From NCBI RefSeq assembly GCF_017948675.1, contig NZ_JAGFBU010000004.1, positions 186,001 to 250,000 of the forward strand: a stretch of 64,000 bases of DNA, given 5' to 3'. Below are positions 14,826 to 23,039 of this stretch, in pieces. Position numbers and translations under genes: made by a program. The stretch is from Flavobacterium flabelliforme (GTDB taxonomy: Bacteria > Bacteroidota > Bacteroidia > Flavobacteriales > Flavobacteriaceae). Every line of letters begins with the position of its first letter. Position 1 is the first letter of the stretch. The notes beneath the pieces were generated by a model. It was not told the origin of the DNA. It saw only the letters and a program-made list of their open reading frames with translations, and ran no database searches.

Positions 14826-15926
14826 TTATAATTTTAAATCGCTAAGATCATTATGATGCGCCTTTTGAGTAACTGTTCCTTTATCAAGAATAACAATACT
14901 AGGATTCGATCTTTCAATTGTTTTTAAGGTAATAGCATCACAAAAATAGAAATCAAATGTTAGTCCAAATTGTTTTTTTACAGTATCAATTTCTTCTGGA
15001 GTAGAGGCTGTCATTCCCGCTACTTTATATCCTTTTGCCTTTGCTTCAAGATATAGTTTTTCCATTTTGGCCATGCCACCTTTATCTGCGTTTACCAAGT
15101 CATAAGCAACGATTAGCATTGTTTTTGGTGATTCTAAAAACTCGTCTTTATAATCTGTATCATTTTTTTCCATCGTAAAATCGTGAATAGGCGGAACATA
15201 ACCTTCTGTAATTATTTTATCTTTACGGTCAACAAATACAGCTACTTCTGGGATGTTTGCCAAATCTTTTTCGGTATATTCTTTATCAACTCCATTTACC
15301 TTGTAGATAAAAATCATTTCAACTACTGATTTTTCTGCATTGTCAGGAATACGCATTCCTTTTTGGATATTATTTCCGACTTTGAATGGTCTAAAATCAA
15401 TTAGTGGTAAATGATTTAAAACTAAAATTCCCATAAATGAACATAAAAAGATACTAACGTAAATAATTATATTTTGAATACTATTCTTAAATAATGGTCT
15501 AATAAGTGTTTTATTAAAAAATAAAATTAAAATAAAGAAAAGCAATACAATATCTTTTGTAAAAGATTGCCAAGGCGTTAGTTTTAAAGCATCTCCAAAA
15601 CATCCACAGTCTTTTACGACATTAAAGTAAGCAGAATAAAAGGTAAGGAAAGTAAACATTACTATCAAAATTAGTAAACTCCAAACTGTAAATTTAGTTT
15701 TGTAACCAATGAGTAACATAATTCCCAGAACAACTTCAAGAATCACTAAAAATAAAGCAATTCCCAATGATAATGGAACCAGAAAAGGCATGTTGAAAAC
15801 AGGTTCACTAAAATATTCGGCTAATTTATAAGAGAATCCTAATGGATCATTTAGTTTTATTAATCCAGAAATTATAAATAGAATTCCAACAAATATTCTA
15901 GAAAATTGAGTAATTATATTTTTCAT
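14826..15926 (-). CDS. DoxX-family membrane protein with C-terminal thioredoxin-like domain
   Basis: A 366-residue protein of the BT_3928-like group. The N-terminal half is a DoxX/MauE four-helix membrane module (helices about residues 7-23, 47-72, 77-98, 120-137), with the Cys pair KDCGCFG near residue 108 and a further helix near 150-170. The C-terminal part (about 180-366) looks like a degenerate thioredoxin or AhpC-type fold without a CxxC. This arrangement suggests electron transfer across the membrane to periplasmic thiols, and the TlpA-like gene downstream would be a fitting partner; the role is inference. It ends in a strong terminator, so it is transcribed separately from tpiA. Confidence 0.83.
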   Translation of the reverse strand: MKNIITQFSRIFVGILFIISGLIKLNDPLGFSYKLAEYFSEPVFNMPFLVPLSLGIALFLVILEVVLGIMLLIGYKTKFTVWSLLILIVMFTFLTFYSAYFNVVKDCGCFGDALKLTPWQSFTKDIVLLFFILILFFNKTLIRPLFKNSIQNIIIYVSIFLCSFMGILVLNHLPLIDFRPFKVGNNIQKGMRIPDNAEKSVVEMIFIYKVNGVDKEYTEKDLANIPEVAVFVDRKDKIITEGYVPPIHDFTMEKNDTDYKDEFLESPKTMLIVAYDLVNADKGGMAKMEKLYLEAKAKGYKVAGMTASTPEEIDTVKKQFGLTFDFYFCDAITLKTIERSNPSIVILDKGTVTQKAHHNDLSDLKL

Positions 15927-16065
15927 TATTTTTTATATTTTTATTTTATTGCTAATTATTTTATGATTTGTTACAAACTATAAAAGACAAAAATTTTAAA
16001 TTTTACGTACTAACTATTTATGTGTTCTTGTAAATAAAATAGAGTAATTTTTATAAATTAAAATC

Positions 16066-16611
16066 TTACTTGTTTCCAAAACCCATTAATATCAAAGCAA
16101 AAATTGAATAGTTAATCATGTCTTGGTAATTTGCATCGATTCCTTCAGACACTAATGTTTTTCCTTTGTTATCTTCAATCTGTTTAACGCGAAGTAATTT
16201 TTGAAGAATTAGATCAGTTAATGAACTCACGCGCATTTCGCGCCAGGCTTCACCATAATCATGATTTTTATTCTGCATTAATTCTTTCGTGATTGCTACT
16301 TTTGAATCGTATAATTGAGTGGCTCTTTCGACAGTTAAATCAGGTTGGTCCGCAACTCCTAATTCAAGTTGAATCAACGCCATTATAGAATAATTGATAA
16401 TCCCGATGAACTCACCTGTTTCATCTTCATCTACTTTGCGCACTTCATTTTCTTGTAAACTTCTAATTCGTTGTGCTTTGATATAGATTTGGTCAGTTAG
16501 TGAAGGCAGTCTTAAAATACGCCAAGCACATCCATAATCTTTCATTTTGTTAATAAATAATGTACGACAAGTACCAATTACTGTGTCATATTCCTTTGAA
16601 GTATTCTTCAT
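16066..16611 (-). CDS. DUF1599 protein with duplicated domain
   Basis: A 181-residue cytosolic protein made of two similar halves of about 85 residues. The first has KMKDYGCAWRILRLPSLTDQ...INYSIMALIQLELG, the second NKNHDYGEAWREMRVSSLTD...INYSIFALILMGFG. The repeated DYG-AWR, SLTD and INYSI-ALI blocks are the DUF1599 signature. I recall DUF1599 also being called a nucleotide-modification-associated domain, but its biochemical role is not known to me. It is divergent from folP, a neighbour I remember from many Bacteroidetes. The start MKNTSKEY follows the -7 box at 16642-16649, which the longer frame from 16653 would overlap. Confidence 0.85.
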   Translation of the reverse strand: MKNTSKEYDTVIGTCRTLFINKMKDYGCAWRILRLPSLTDQIYIKAQRIRSLQENEVRKVDEDETGEFIGIINYSIMALIQLELGVADQPDLTVERATQLYDSKVAITKELMQNKNHDYGEAWREMRVSSLTDLILQKLLRVKQIEDNKGKTLVSEGIDANYQDMINYSIFALILMGFGNK

Positions 16612-16641
16612 TATTGATGTATATTTGTATTCAAATTTCTT

Positions 16642-16649
16642 CAAAAATA
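16642..16649 (-). promoter_or_regulatory. -7 promoter box of the DUF1599 gene
   Basis: The complement reads TATTTTTG (TAnnTTTG), 30 bases before the ATG at 16611. No clear -33 TTG. It decides the shorter start. Confidence 0.45.
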
Positions 16650-16700
16650 GCAATAATATTCTTGATTGGAGAATTTTGAAGTCTATAAAAATATAAACGA

Positions 16701-17525
16701 ATGACTATTAACTGCAAAGGAATACTGGTTGACTTAACAATCCCCAAAGTTATGGGGATTTTGAATGTGACACCCAACTCTTTTTACGACGGTGGAAAGT
16801 ATAAAAAGGAATCTGAAATTCTTTCTCAAGTTGAAAAAATGCTTATTGATGGAGCTGCTTTTATTGATGTTGGCGCTTATTCCAGTAAACCCAATGCGGA
16901 ATTTGTTTCAGAACAGGAGGAAATTTCTAGAATTATTCCTGTTGTAAATTTAATTCTAAAACATTTTCCTGAAACGATATTGTCTATTGATACTTTTAGA
17001 AGTCAAGTCGCCAAGGTTGCTATAGAAAGTGGTGCGGCAATTATCAATGATATTTCAGCAGGAATGCTAGATGCAAAAATGTTAGAAATAATAGGCAAAT
17101 ACAATGCTCCTTACATTATGATGCACATGCGCGGTAACCCGCAAACCATGCAAACGATGACTACTTACGAAGATATTGTCAAAGAAATGTTATTTTACTT
17201 TTCTCAAAGAGTGGCAGCAGCACGAAGTTTCGGAATCAATGATTTGATATTAGATCCTGGATTTGGATTCGCCAAAACTATAGATCAAAATTATGAGGTT
17301 TTTCAAAAATTAGAATTGTTTAAAATGATAGAATTGCCATTGCTGGTTGGTATTTCAAGAAAGTCAATGATTTACAAAACGCTAGATATTGGAATCGAAA
17401 ATGCTTTGAATGGGACTACAGTTTTAAATACATTGGCATTGACTAAAGGAGCGAAAATTATTCGTGTTCACGATGTAAAAGAAGCTGTGGAATGTGTTAC
17501 CTTGTTTACTAAAATTAATTTATAA
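16701..17525 (+). CDS. folP: Dihydropteroate synthase
   Basis: A 274-residue TIM-barrel enzyme joining p-aminobenzoate to 6-hydroxymethyl-dihydropterin diphosphate in folate synthesis; the sulfonamide target. Landmarks are MGILNVTPNSFYDGGKY (pABA and Mg loop, about residues 18-34), DVGAYSSKPNA, LSIDTFRS, INDISAG, MHMRGNPQTMQ, ILDPGFGFAKT, VGISRKSMI and IRVHDV. Everything expected is present and the length is standard. The stop codon overlaps the start of the following lipoprotein gene by one base, so the two are translationally coupled. Confidence 0.96.
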   Translation: MTINCKGILVDLTIPKVMGILNVTPNSFYDGGKYKKESEILSQVEKMLIDGAAFIDVGAYSSKPNAEFVSEQEEISRIIPVVNLILKHFPETILSIDTFRSQVAKVAIESGAAIINDISAGMLDAKMLEIIGKYNAPYIMMHMRGNPQTMQTMTTYEDIVKEMLFYFSQRVAAARSFGINDLILDPGFGFAKTIDQNYEVFQKLELFKMIELPLLVGISRKSMIYKTLDIGIENALNGTTVLNTLALTKGAKIIRVHDVKEAVECVTLFTKINL

Positions 17526-18148
17526 TGATGAAATATTTTACTCTTGTTGTTCTTTTATTTTTATTTTCTTGTGGAAATAAAGAAGATATTATGTTGCCAA
17601 AAGCGGCAACAACTATTGTCAAAAATGTTGATGATTTATCTCCAATTTATATCTTTTTTCGAACAAATGGCAAAGATACTTTAGCAGAAGTAAACCGAAA
17701 AAACAGTATTATTTCTACTAATTGGATCCTAAATATTGACAAACGTTTGCCACTGCGTTTGGTAATTCCTGAGATTATGAAATTACAAAAAAAGAAACGC
17801 GAAGAAAAAGCACATAAGAACGAAAAAGCTGAAAATTATTATTCTTATGCCGATACTATTGGAAAAAATTTAGCATTTATTCCTTTTACAAATGTTTATT
17901 ATAAAATGGAGAACCCTATTGGAACTGTAATTTATATCAACAAGAAAAATGAAATTTTAATTGACAATAATATTGTAAAAAGACAAGACCTGAAAAAATA
18001 TTTACTAAAATTAAAAGACGAATCAAAAGAAGTTACTTTTTGTTTTGACAAACAGATGTCTTATGGAAGTTATCTACAAAATAAAATTTTTATAGAAAGT
18101 TTGATTCCTTCAAAAGCAAATGTGGAAACAGATGAATTTGTGTTTTAG
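17525..18148 (+). CDS. Lipoprotein of unknown function with possible ExbD/TolR-like C-terminus
   Basis: A 207-residue protein with a lipoprotein leader (KYFTLVVLLFLFSC, Cys near 16). Translation may begin at the ATG at 17525 or the adjacent one at 17528. Residues about 75-100 are lysine-rich. Near 135-190 a stretch with VIYINKKNEILIDNNIV, then LKKYLLKL and SYGSYLQNKIFIESL recalls the strand-helix pattern of ExbD/TolR periplasmic domains (G-x-I-x-V-D-x-x-x-V, then Y-G-x-V). That resemblance is weak and the protein has a lipid anchor instead of a TM helix. It overlaps folP by one base. No confident function. Confidence 0.7.
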   Translation: MMKYFTLVVLLFLFSCGNKEDIMLPKAATTIVKNVDDLSPIYIFFRTNGKDTLAEVNRKNSIISTNWILNIDKRLPLRLVIPEIMKLQKKKREEKAHKNEKAENYYSYADTIGKNLAFIPFTNVYYKMENPIGTVIYINKKNEILIDNNIVKRQDLKKYLLKLKDESKEVTFCFDKQMSYGSYLQNKIFIESLIPSKANVETDEFVF

Positions 18149-18185
18149 TGGAATAAATTTTTATTAATCTTAGCGAATGATTCGC

Positions 18186-18755
18186 TTATAGATCAGGCGA
18201 TTTTTCTCTATTCATTAAACTGTCTCCATAAAACAAAGTGAAAAGCGCAATTGATAAACAAACGACTAAACCTGTTAAAAAAGCTGTCGGGAATCCCACA
18301 CTAATTATTGATGCAATAATATAAAGAAAAAGCCCGCTGCCAAATTTCAAAAGTCTTTCTGTTTTATTAATATTTTTTGTCAAGAAAACTATGAATATTG
18401 GAATAAAAAAGCTTAAAAGTAATGCTGCAAATCGACTATTCAAATTTGCTTCAGAATCTAAAGTTAACCAACCTATAATTCCCATTAAGACCAAATTTAT
18501 TACAATTAAAAACATATACTCGAAAAACAATTCAGCATAATTCCTTGTAATTTTATTTTGTTTAAATTCAGAAATTGTATTATTTATTTCTAATACATCA
18601 AAGATTAATTTTAATGTGCTTTCGCGTGGCTTATTTTGATTATTCTCAATTCTTTGAATTGTTCTCAAGTTCACTTTAGAAATTTCTGCAAGCTCTTCTT
18701 GAGTTATCTTTTTATCTTTTCTAGAATTATAAACTAATTCGCCTATTGAAATCAT
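18186..18755 (-). CDS. XRE-family helix-turn-helix protein with membrane domain
   Basis: A 189-residue protein. Residues about 5-58 form a Cro/CI-type helix-turn-helix (ITQEELAEISKVNLRTIQRI, then PRESTLKLIFDVLEI). The rest holds four hydrophobic helices (about 76-96, 104-122, 133-150, 155-175), which would hold the DNA-binding domain at the inner membrane. Such proteins can act as membrane-bound transcription regulators, and the target here is unknown. The tail ends near an inverted repeat AGCGAAT/ATTCGCT (18172-18186) shared with the convergent lipoprotein gene. No partner gene is apparent nearby. Confidence 0.8.
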   Translation of the reverse strand: MISIGELVYNSRKDKKITQEELAEISKVNLRTIQRIENNQNKPRESTLKLIFDVLEINNTISEFKQNKITRNYAELFFEYMFLIVINLVLMGIIGWLTLDSEANLNSRFAALLLSFFIPIFIVFLTKNINKTERLLKFGSGLFLYIIASIISVGFPTAFLTGLVVCLSIALFTLFYGDSLMNREKSPDL

Positions 18756-18858
18756 GACACAAGTTTTTAAAGTTAGTTGTCAAATTTACTGTTATTCATT
18801 CATAATTTTAACGACTTTATTTGACAATTGGACGACATTACTTAGTCAAGACTTTCTT

Positions 18859-19332
18859 TTACTGATGATGATACGGTTCGTTCTTCAAAATCGTAAATCC
18901 TCGGTATAATTGTTCAATAAAAAATAATCGGACCATTTGATGCGAAAATGTCATTAACGAAAGTGAAATTTTACCTTGAGCTTTGGCATAAACCGTGTCT
19001 GAAAAACCATAAGGACCACCAATTACAAAAACTAAAGTTTTAACGCCTGAGTTCATTTTTTTTTGCAATTCTTCTGAAAAAGTGACACTCGAAAATGTTT
19101 TTCCGTTTTCGTCTAGTAATATAAGTTGGTCTGTAGCAGTGATTTTAGACAAAATCAATTCTCCTTCTTTTTCTTTTTGTTGACTTTCCGATAAGTTTTT
19201 TACGTTTTTGATGTCAGGAATAATATCCAAATCAAATTTGATATAAAAAGACAATCGTTTCGTATAGTCGTCTATTAAAGTTTGTAGAGCTTTGTTATCA
19301 GTTTTACCAATAGCAATGAGTTTGATATTCAT
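18859..19332 (-). CDS. rlmH: 23S rRNA pseudouridine-1915 N3-methyltransferase
   Basis: A 157-residue SPOUT methyltransferase that methylates pseudouridine 1915 in helix 69 of 23S rRNA, acting on the assembled 70S ribosome. Seen are the N-terminal IKLIAIGKTD, LILLDENGKTFSS in the middle, the SAM-binding knot VFVIGGPYGF, and the characteristic C-terminus SHQMVRLFFIEQLYRG...NEPYHHQ. Length is typical (about 155-160). It is separated by about 100 bases from its neighbours on either side and is probably monocistronic. Confidence 0.96.
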   Translation of the reverse strand: MNIKLIAIGKTDNKALQTLIDDYTKRLSFYIKFDLDIIPDIKNVKNLSESQQKEKEGELILSKITATDQLILLDENGKTFSSVTFSEELQKKMNSGVKTLVFVIGGPYGFSDTVYAKAQGKISLSLMTFSHQMVRLFFIEQLYRGFTILKNEPYHHQ

Positions 19333-19447
19333 TTTTATTAAATTTCAGAAATGCAAATATATATAAATTACAAATTTTGAAATGTACTTTAATGATGCAA
19401 GTTTTTTGAAAACATTTTAAAAATGACAGGAATTAAAAGGTGTTAAT

Positions 19448-19939
19448 TTATTTTATCAGAATTTGATCAATAAGCAATTCAAAATGTTCTCTTTTTTTAT
19501 TGCCTATTAAAAATGCAATTTCCTCTAAATTTGAACCATCATAATTAGGTAAGTCTAATTTTCTACCTCTAAAATAAGGTTGGAATTCAGTGATTGGAAT
19601 TTCAATGTTTTGCCAATCTCCATTGGTTTCAAAACTATAAATATAGGAATGAGAATCACTTTTACTGTTTTTTAATCTAAACTGATATATTTTTCCATCG
19701 CCTTTTATGTAAAGGCAAATTATTTTGTTTTTGTCTAGAATAATGGGCTCAAAAGCATATTTAACAGAACAAAATCCACCATTGTTTTCTAATGAAACCA
19801 TTCCTTCAAAAGAACCATGATGTTTAATATTCAAATTTATTTTACTTTCTGATATGCCTCCCATTACACTATCATTTACCACTTTCCAGAGGGAAATTTC
19901 ACAGTTTTCATGAAATTTAAATAGCGTAATTGGTTGCAT
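19448..19939 (-). CDS. CIA30-family protein
   Basis: A 163-residue cytosolic protein of the CIA30 family (named after complex I intermediate-associated protein 30), a galactose-binding-like beta sandwich. The hallmark DSVMGGISESKI (about residues 22-33) is followed by FEGMVSLENNGGFCSVKY and, later, the FRGRKL block. Eukaryotic members help assemble NADH dehydrogenase; bacterial members often occur without such a link, so the function here is open. There is no signal peptide. It starts 27 bases downstream of the duplicated-motif lipoprotein gene and may share its transcript. Confidence 0.85.
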   Translation of the reverse strand: MQPITLFKFHENCEISLWKVVNDSVMGGISESKINLNIKHHGSFEGMVSLENNGGFCSVKYAFEPIILDKNKIICLYIKGDGKIYQFRLKNSKSDSHSYIYSFETNGDWQNIEIPITEFQPYFRGRKLDLPNYDGSNLEEIAFLIGNKKREHFELLIDQILIK

Positions 19940-19966
19940 TTTGATAGCCTATTTATAGTTATAAAT

Positions 19967-20413
19967 TTATTCTTTAGGTAACGGTTCACCAACAGCAATG
20001 TCACATCTATGATTGGCTTGACCGTGTGGTGGGTTCATTCCTTCAGCAGTAACAACTGTTTCAGAAGCTGTAGCAGTAGTAGTGTAAGTCATTGTAGGAG
20101 CAGGAGCACTTTGCTGATTTTTTGCTGCAGCAGGAGAATTTAATGGTGCACCAACTGGAATATCACAACGATGTCCTGGTTGTCCATGTTCTGGATTCAT
20201 TCCTTTTGCAACTGGAGCAGGAGCAACTGAATTATTGGTTACCACTTGTTGCTGTTGTGCGTTTGCTTGAGATTGTTGAGCTTTCATTTGATTGCCAACT
20301 TCTGTAAAAGGAACAACAGTGGTCTTAATCGTATTGTTATCTAGGGTATCTTCTTTTTTACAAGAACTCATTAATAGTGATGTTGCAAAAATTAGAGTTA
20401 AATAATATCTCAT
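19967..20413 (-). CDS. Lipoprotein with duplicated HRCDI(P/A)VG motif
   Basis: A 148-residue lipoprotein (leader ending LLMSSC, Cys at about 18). Two near-identical blocks stand out: GMNPEHGQPGHRCDIPVGAP near residues 75-95 and GMNPPHGQANHRCDIAVGEP near the C-terminus. They are joined by low-complexity Gln/Ala/Thr/Pro-rich linkers. The blocks conserve two histidines and one cysteine each, an arrangement that could bind a metal or haem; this is inference only. I recall the same block in other Bacteroidetes proteins, without an assigned role. The gene runs in the same direction as the CIA30 gene. Confidence 0.75.
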   Translation of the reverse strand: MRYYLTLIFATSLLMSSCKKEDTLDNNTIKTTVVPFTEVGNQMKAQQSQANAQQQQVVTNNSVAPAPVAKGMNPEHGQPGHRCDIPVGAPLNSPAAAKNQQSAPAPTMTYTTTATASETVVTAEGMNPPHGQANHRCDIAVGEPLPKE

Positions 20414-20627
20414 TAAATGTTTTTTTTAAAATGGGTTTTAAATTACTATTTTCAAATATATGATTTTAAACAGTAAACCCAAAAATATTATAATTCATTT
20501 TGCTTTTCTTATTTCTTAAATTGTTTTGTTAGAGAGATTTTTAAAAATTTGTAGCATTTCTAACTTTACAAATTTTCAAATCCACAAAATATACATTACT
20601 TTAGCCTTCCATAAATTTTATGTAAAA

Positions 20628-21485
20628 ATGATTAGCGAAAAACAATTCAAGCAAGAATTAGATCTAATAATAAAAAATGCTATTCTCGAAGATGTAGGTC
20701 CTGGAGATTATAGTTCTTTGGCATGCATTCCAGATTCAGCTACAGGCAAAGCAAAATTACTGGTCAAAGAAGACGGTATTATTGCTGGAGTAGCTTTTGC
20801 AAAAATGATTTTTGAATATGTAGATCCTAATATGCAAATAGAGACTTTTATAGCAGATGGAGCTACTGTTAAAAAAGGAGATGTTGTTTTTCATGTTTCA
20901 GGAAGTTCCCAATCAATATTAAAGGCAGAAAGGGTAGTTTTAAATTCGATGCAACGCATGTCGGCTATCGCAACAAAAACAAAAAAATACGTGCATTTGT
21001 TAGAAGGTACCAAAACTAAAGTATTGGACACTAGAAAAACAACACCAGGTTTTAGAGCTTGTGAAAAATGGGCAGTTAAAATAGGAGGTGGAGAAAATCA
21101 CCGTTTTGCTCTCTATGACATGGTAATGTTAAAAGACAATCATATCGATTTTGCTGGTGGAATTACTTTGGCAATAGCCAAAACAAAAAAATATTTAAAA
21201 GAAAAGAACTTAGATTTAAAAATAATAATTGAAGCTAGAAATTTAGATGAAATTGATGAAATATTAAGAAGTGAAGGCGTTTATCGTATTTTGATAGACA
21301 ATTTTAATTTTGAGGATACTAAAAAAGCTATCGCTATGATTGGTAACAAATGCTTAACAGAATCATCCGGTAATATAAATGAGAACACAATTCGGCAGTA
21401 TGCAGAATGTGGAGTGAACTATATTTCTTCTGGTGCCTTAACGCATTCCGTATATAATATGGATTTGAGTTTAAAAGCAATATGA
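20628..21485 (+). CDS. nadC: Nicotinate-nucleotide diphosphorylase (carboxylating)
   Basis: A 285-residue enzyme converting quinolinate and PRPP to nicotinate mononucleotide in de novo NAD synthesis. Seen: EDVGPGDYSS (about 20-29), RVVLNSMQRMSAIAT, VLDTRKTTPGFRACEKWAVK (Arg/Lys of the quinolinate site), GGGENHRFALYDMVMLKDNH, ARNLDE, and the C-terminal ESSGNIN and SSGALTHS phosphate loops. The start is at MISEKQF: the frame is open 34 codons further upstream, but that segment is not conserved-looking and contains an AT-rich leader. The last four bases overlap the start of the yihY-like gene (ATGA), so the two are coupled. Confidence 0.95.
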   Translation: MISEKQFKQELDLIIKNAILEDVGPGDYSSLACIPDSATGKAKLLVKEDGIIAGVAFAKMIFEYVDPNMQIETFIADGATVKKGDVVFHVSGSSQSILKAERVVLNSMQRMSAIATKTKKYVHLLEGTKTKVLDTRKTTPGFRACEKWAVKIGGGENHRFALYDMVMLKDNHIDFAGGITLAIAKTKKYLKEKNLDLKIIIEARNLDEIDEILRSEGVYRILIDNFNFEDTKKAIAMIGNKCLTESSGNINENTIRQYAECGVNYISSGALTHSVYNMDLSLKAI

Positions 21486-22393
21486 GTGTAGAAATTGAAG
21501 CTAAAATTGAAAAAATTCCAATCATTCGGAATCTTGTTCATGGTCTAAAAAAGATAAAACTCCCTTGGTTGGAAGGTTTGTCTTTGTATGATTTATTAGA
21601 ACTCTATGGTTTAGGAATTGTAGAAAGTGCTTTGACTTATCATGCGAGCGCAATTGCCTTTAGTTTCTTTATGGCATTATTTCCATTTGCTCTTTTTATT
21701 TTAAATTTAATTCCTTTTATACCTATTACAGGCTTTCAGGAAGATTTTTTAATGTTTGTTAAGGATGGTGTTCCTCCAAATACTTATGATGCAATTTATA
21801 AAATCATTAATGATATTCTGAATAATAGTGATTCGGGATTATTATCTTCTGGATTTATGTTATCCATTTTTTTAATGGCAAATGGATTAAATGGAATTTT
21901 AGGTGGTTTTGAAACTTCAAGACATGTTCTCGTAAAAAGAGGTTTTGTGCGCCAATATTTAGTAGCATTGAGTATGTCGTTGCTTTTGTCCTTGTTATTA
22001 ATAGTTACGGTTTCTACAATTGTAGTTTTTGAGGTTGTTTTGCAACAAACAGTATTTAGTGATCAAGTACAACTCATTGTTTTAGGACGTTATGCGTTTG
22101 TTATTTTGATGATTTTAGTTACCACTTCAATCCTTTTTAAGTTTGGAACAAAACAAGTTAAAAACAGAGCTTTTATATCTATCGGATCTGTATTTACAAC
22201 AATCCTGATAGTTTTAGATTCTTATTTTTTTGGAATTTGGGTAACAAAATTCTCAAAATATAATGAATTATATGGGTCAATAGGAACATTATTGGTTTTG
22301 ATGTTTTACATTTGGATCAATTGTATGATCTTATTATTAGGCTTTGAACTAAATGCGACCGTAAATAAATTAAAAACAAAAAATAATAACTAA
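21482..22393 (+). CDS. YihY/BrkB family inner-membrane protein
   Basis: A 303-residue integral membrane protein with six predicted helices after an ~40-residue cytosolic N-terminus. Family marks are LTYHASAIAFSFFMALFPF (about 53-71), then FMLSIFLMANGLNGILGGF and the C-terminal GSIGTLLVLMFYIWINCMILLLG. The family was once called ribonuclease BN by mistake; its real role is unknown and possibly transport. It is translationally coupled to nadC through an ATGA overlap. The last residues are a short charged tail. Confidence 0.9.
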   Translation: MSVEIEAKIEKIPIIRNLVHGLKKIKLPWLEGLSLYDLLELYGLGIVESALTYHASAIAFSFFMALFPFALFILNLIPFIPITGFQEDFLMFVKDGVPPNTYDAIYKIINDILNNSDSGLLSSGFMLSIFLMANGLNGILGGFETSRHVLVKRGFVRQYLVALSMSLLLSLLLIVTVSTIVVFEVVLQQTVFSDQVQLIVLGRYAFVILMILVTTSILFKFGTKQVKNRAFISIGSVFTTILIVLDSYFFGIWVTKFSKYNELYGSIGTLLVLMFYIWINCMILLLGFELNATVNKLKTKNNN

Positions 22394-22535
22394 CTAAATT
22401 AAAATAGCTTTTACTATTAGGAGCTATTTCCTGTTTGAGAAAGATTGAAATCTTGGCATGATTATTTCATTTACCAAATTAGGAGAAAATTTTCTCAACA
22501 ATCTTAGGAACTTCAGGACTTAAAAACAAAAAAAA

Positions 22536-22964
22536 ATGAAAAACACAATCACAATCCTCTCTCTATTTGTTTCAATGGCTTTTTATGCTCAAGGAAATAC
22601 GGTCATGGGAAAATGGAAAACTATTGACGACGAGACCGGTAAAGCTAAGTCTATTGTCGAAATCTATGAGCATTCCGGTAAAGTTTACGGTAAAGTTGTA
22701 GATATTTTAGATGCAGACAAGAAAAAAAACTTATGTACTAATTGTACAGGCGAAGATAAAAACAAGCCTGTAATGGGACTTGTAATTATAAAAGGTTTGT
22801 CAAAAGATGGTAGCGAATACAATTCAGGAAAAATTCTAGATCCTGTTTCTGGAAAGACTTACAAATGCTTTTTAGCCTTAGAAGGAAATGATAAATTAAA
22901 AGTGCGTGGTTATATTGGTCTTTCTTTATTTGGAAGAACGCAAACTTGGCAAAGAGTAAAATAA
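22536..22964 (+). CDS. DUF2147 secreted protein
   Basis: A 142-residue exported protein with a Sec signal peptide (about residues 1-19, ending YAQ) and one DUF2147 domain, a small beta-barrel of the lipocalin-like type. Typical family features are MGKWKTIDDETGKAKSIVEI at the start, YGKVVDIL, a Cys pair in KNLCTNCTGEDKN, GLVIIKGL, and GRTQTWQRV at the end. It is predicted to be periplasmic; the function is unknown. The upstream gap has two small perfect palindromes (22441-22454 and 22483-22496) that might be regulatory. Confidence 0.88.
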   Translation: MKNTITILSLFVSMAFYAQGNTVMGKWKTIDDETGKAKSIVEIYEHSGKVYGKVVDILDADKKKNLCTNCTGEDKNKPVMGLVIIKGLSKDGSEYNSGKILDPVSGKTYKCFLALEGNDKLKVRGYIGLSLFGRTQTWQRVK

Positions 22965-23039
22965 ATTTAAATTGTGAGTTATGAGTTTAGAGTAAAGATT
23001 CAATTCATAACTCAATTCATAACTCATAATTAATTATAG

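Noticed and set aside
22441..22496. Small palindromes AAGATTGAAATCTT and GAGAAAATTTTCTC before the DUF2147 gene
   Set aside because: Short and AT-rich; they could be chance in this composition, and no regulator or second copy in the window supports an operator.
22968..23035. Inverted repeat of GAGTTATGAG and CTCATAACTC between the DUF2147 gene and priA
   Set aside because: Long loop, imperfect arms and no T-run after the stem, so not convincing as a terminator; similar simple repeats are common in these genomes.
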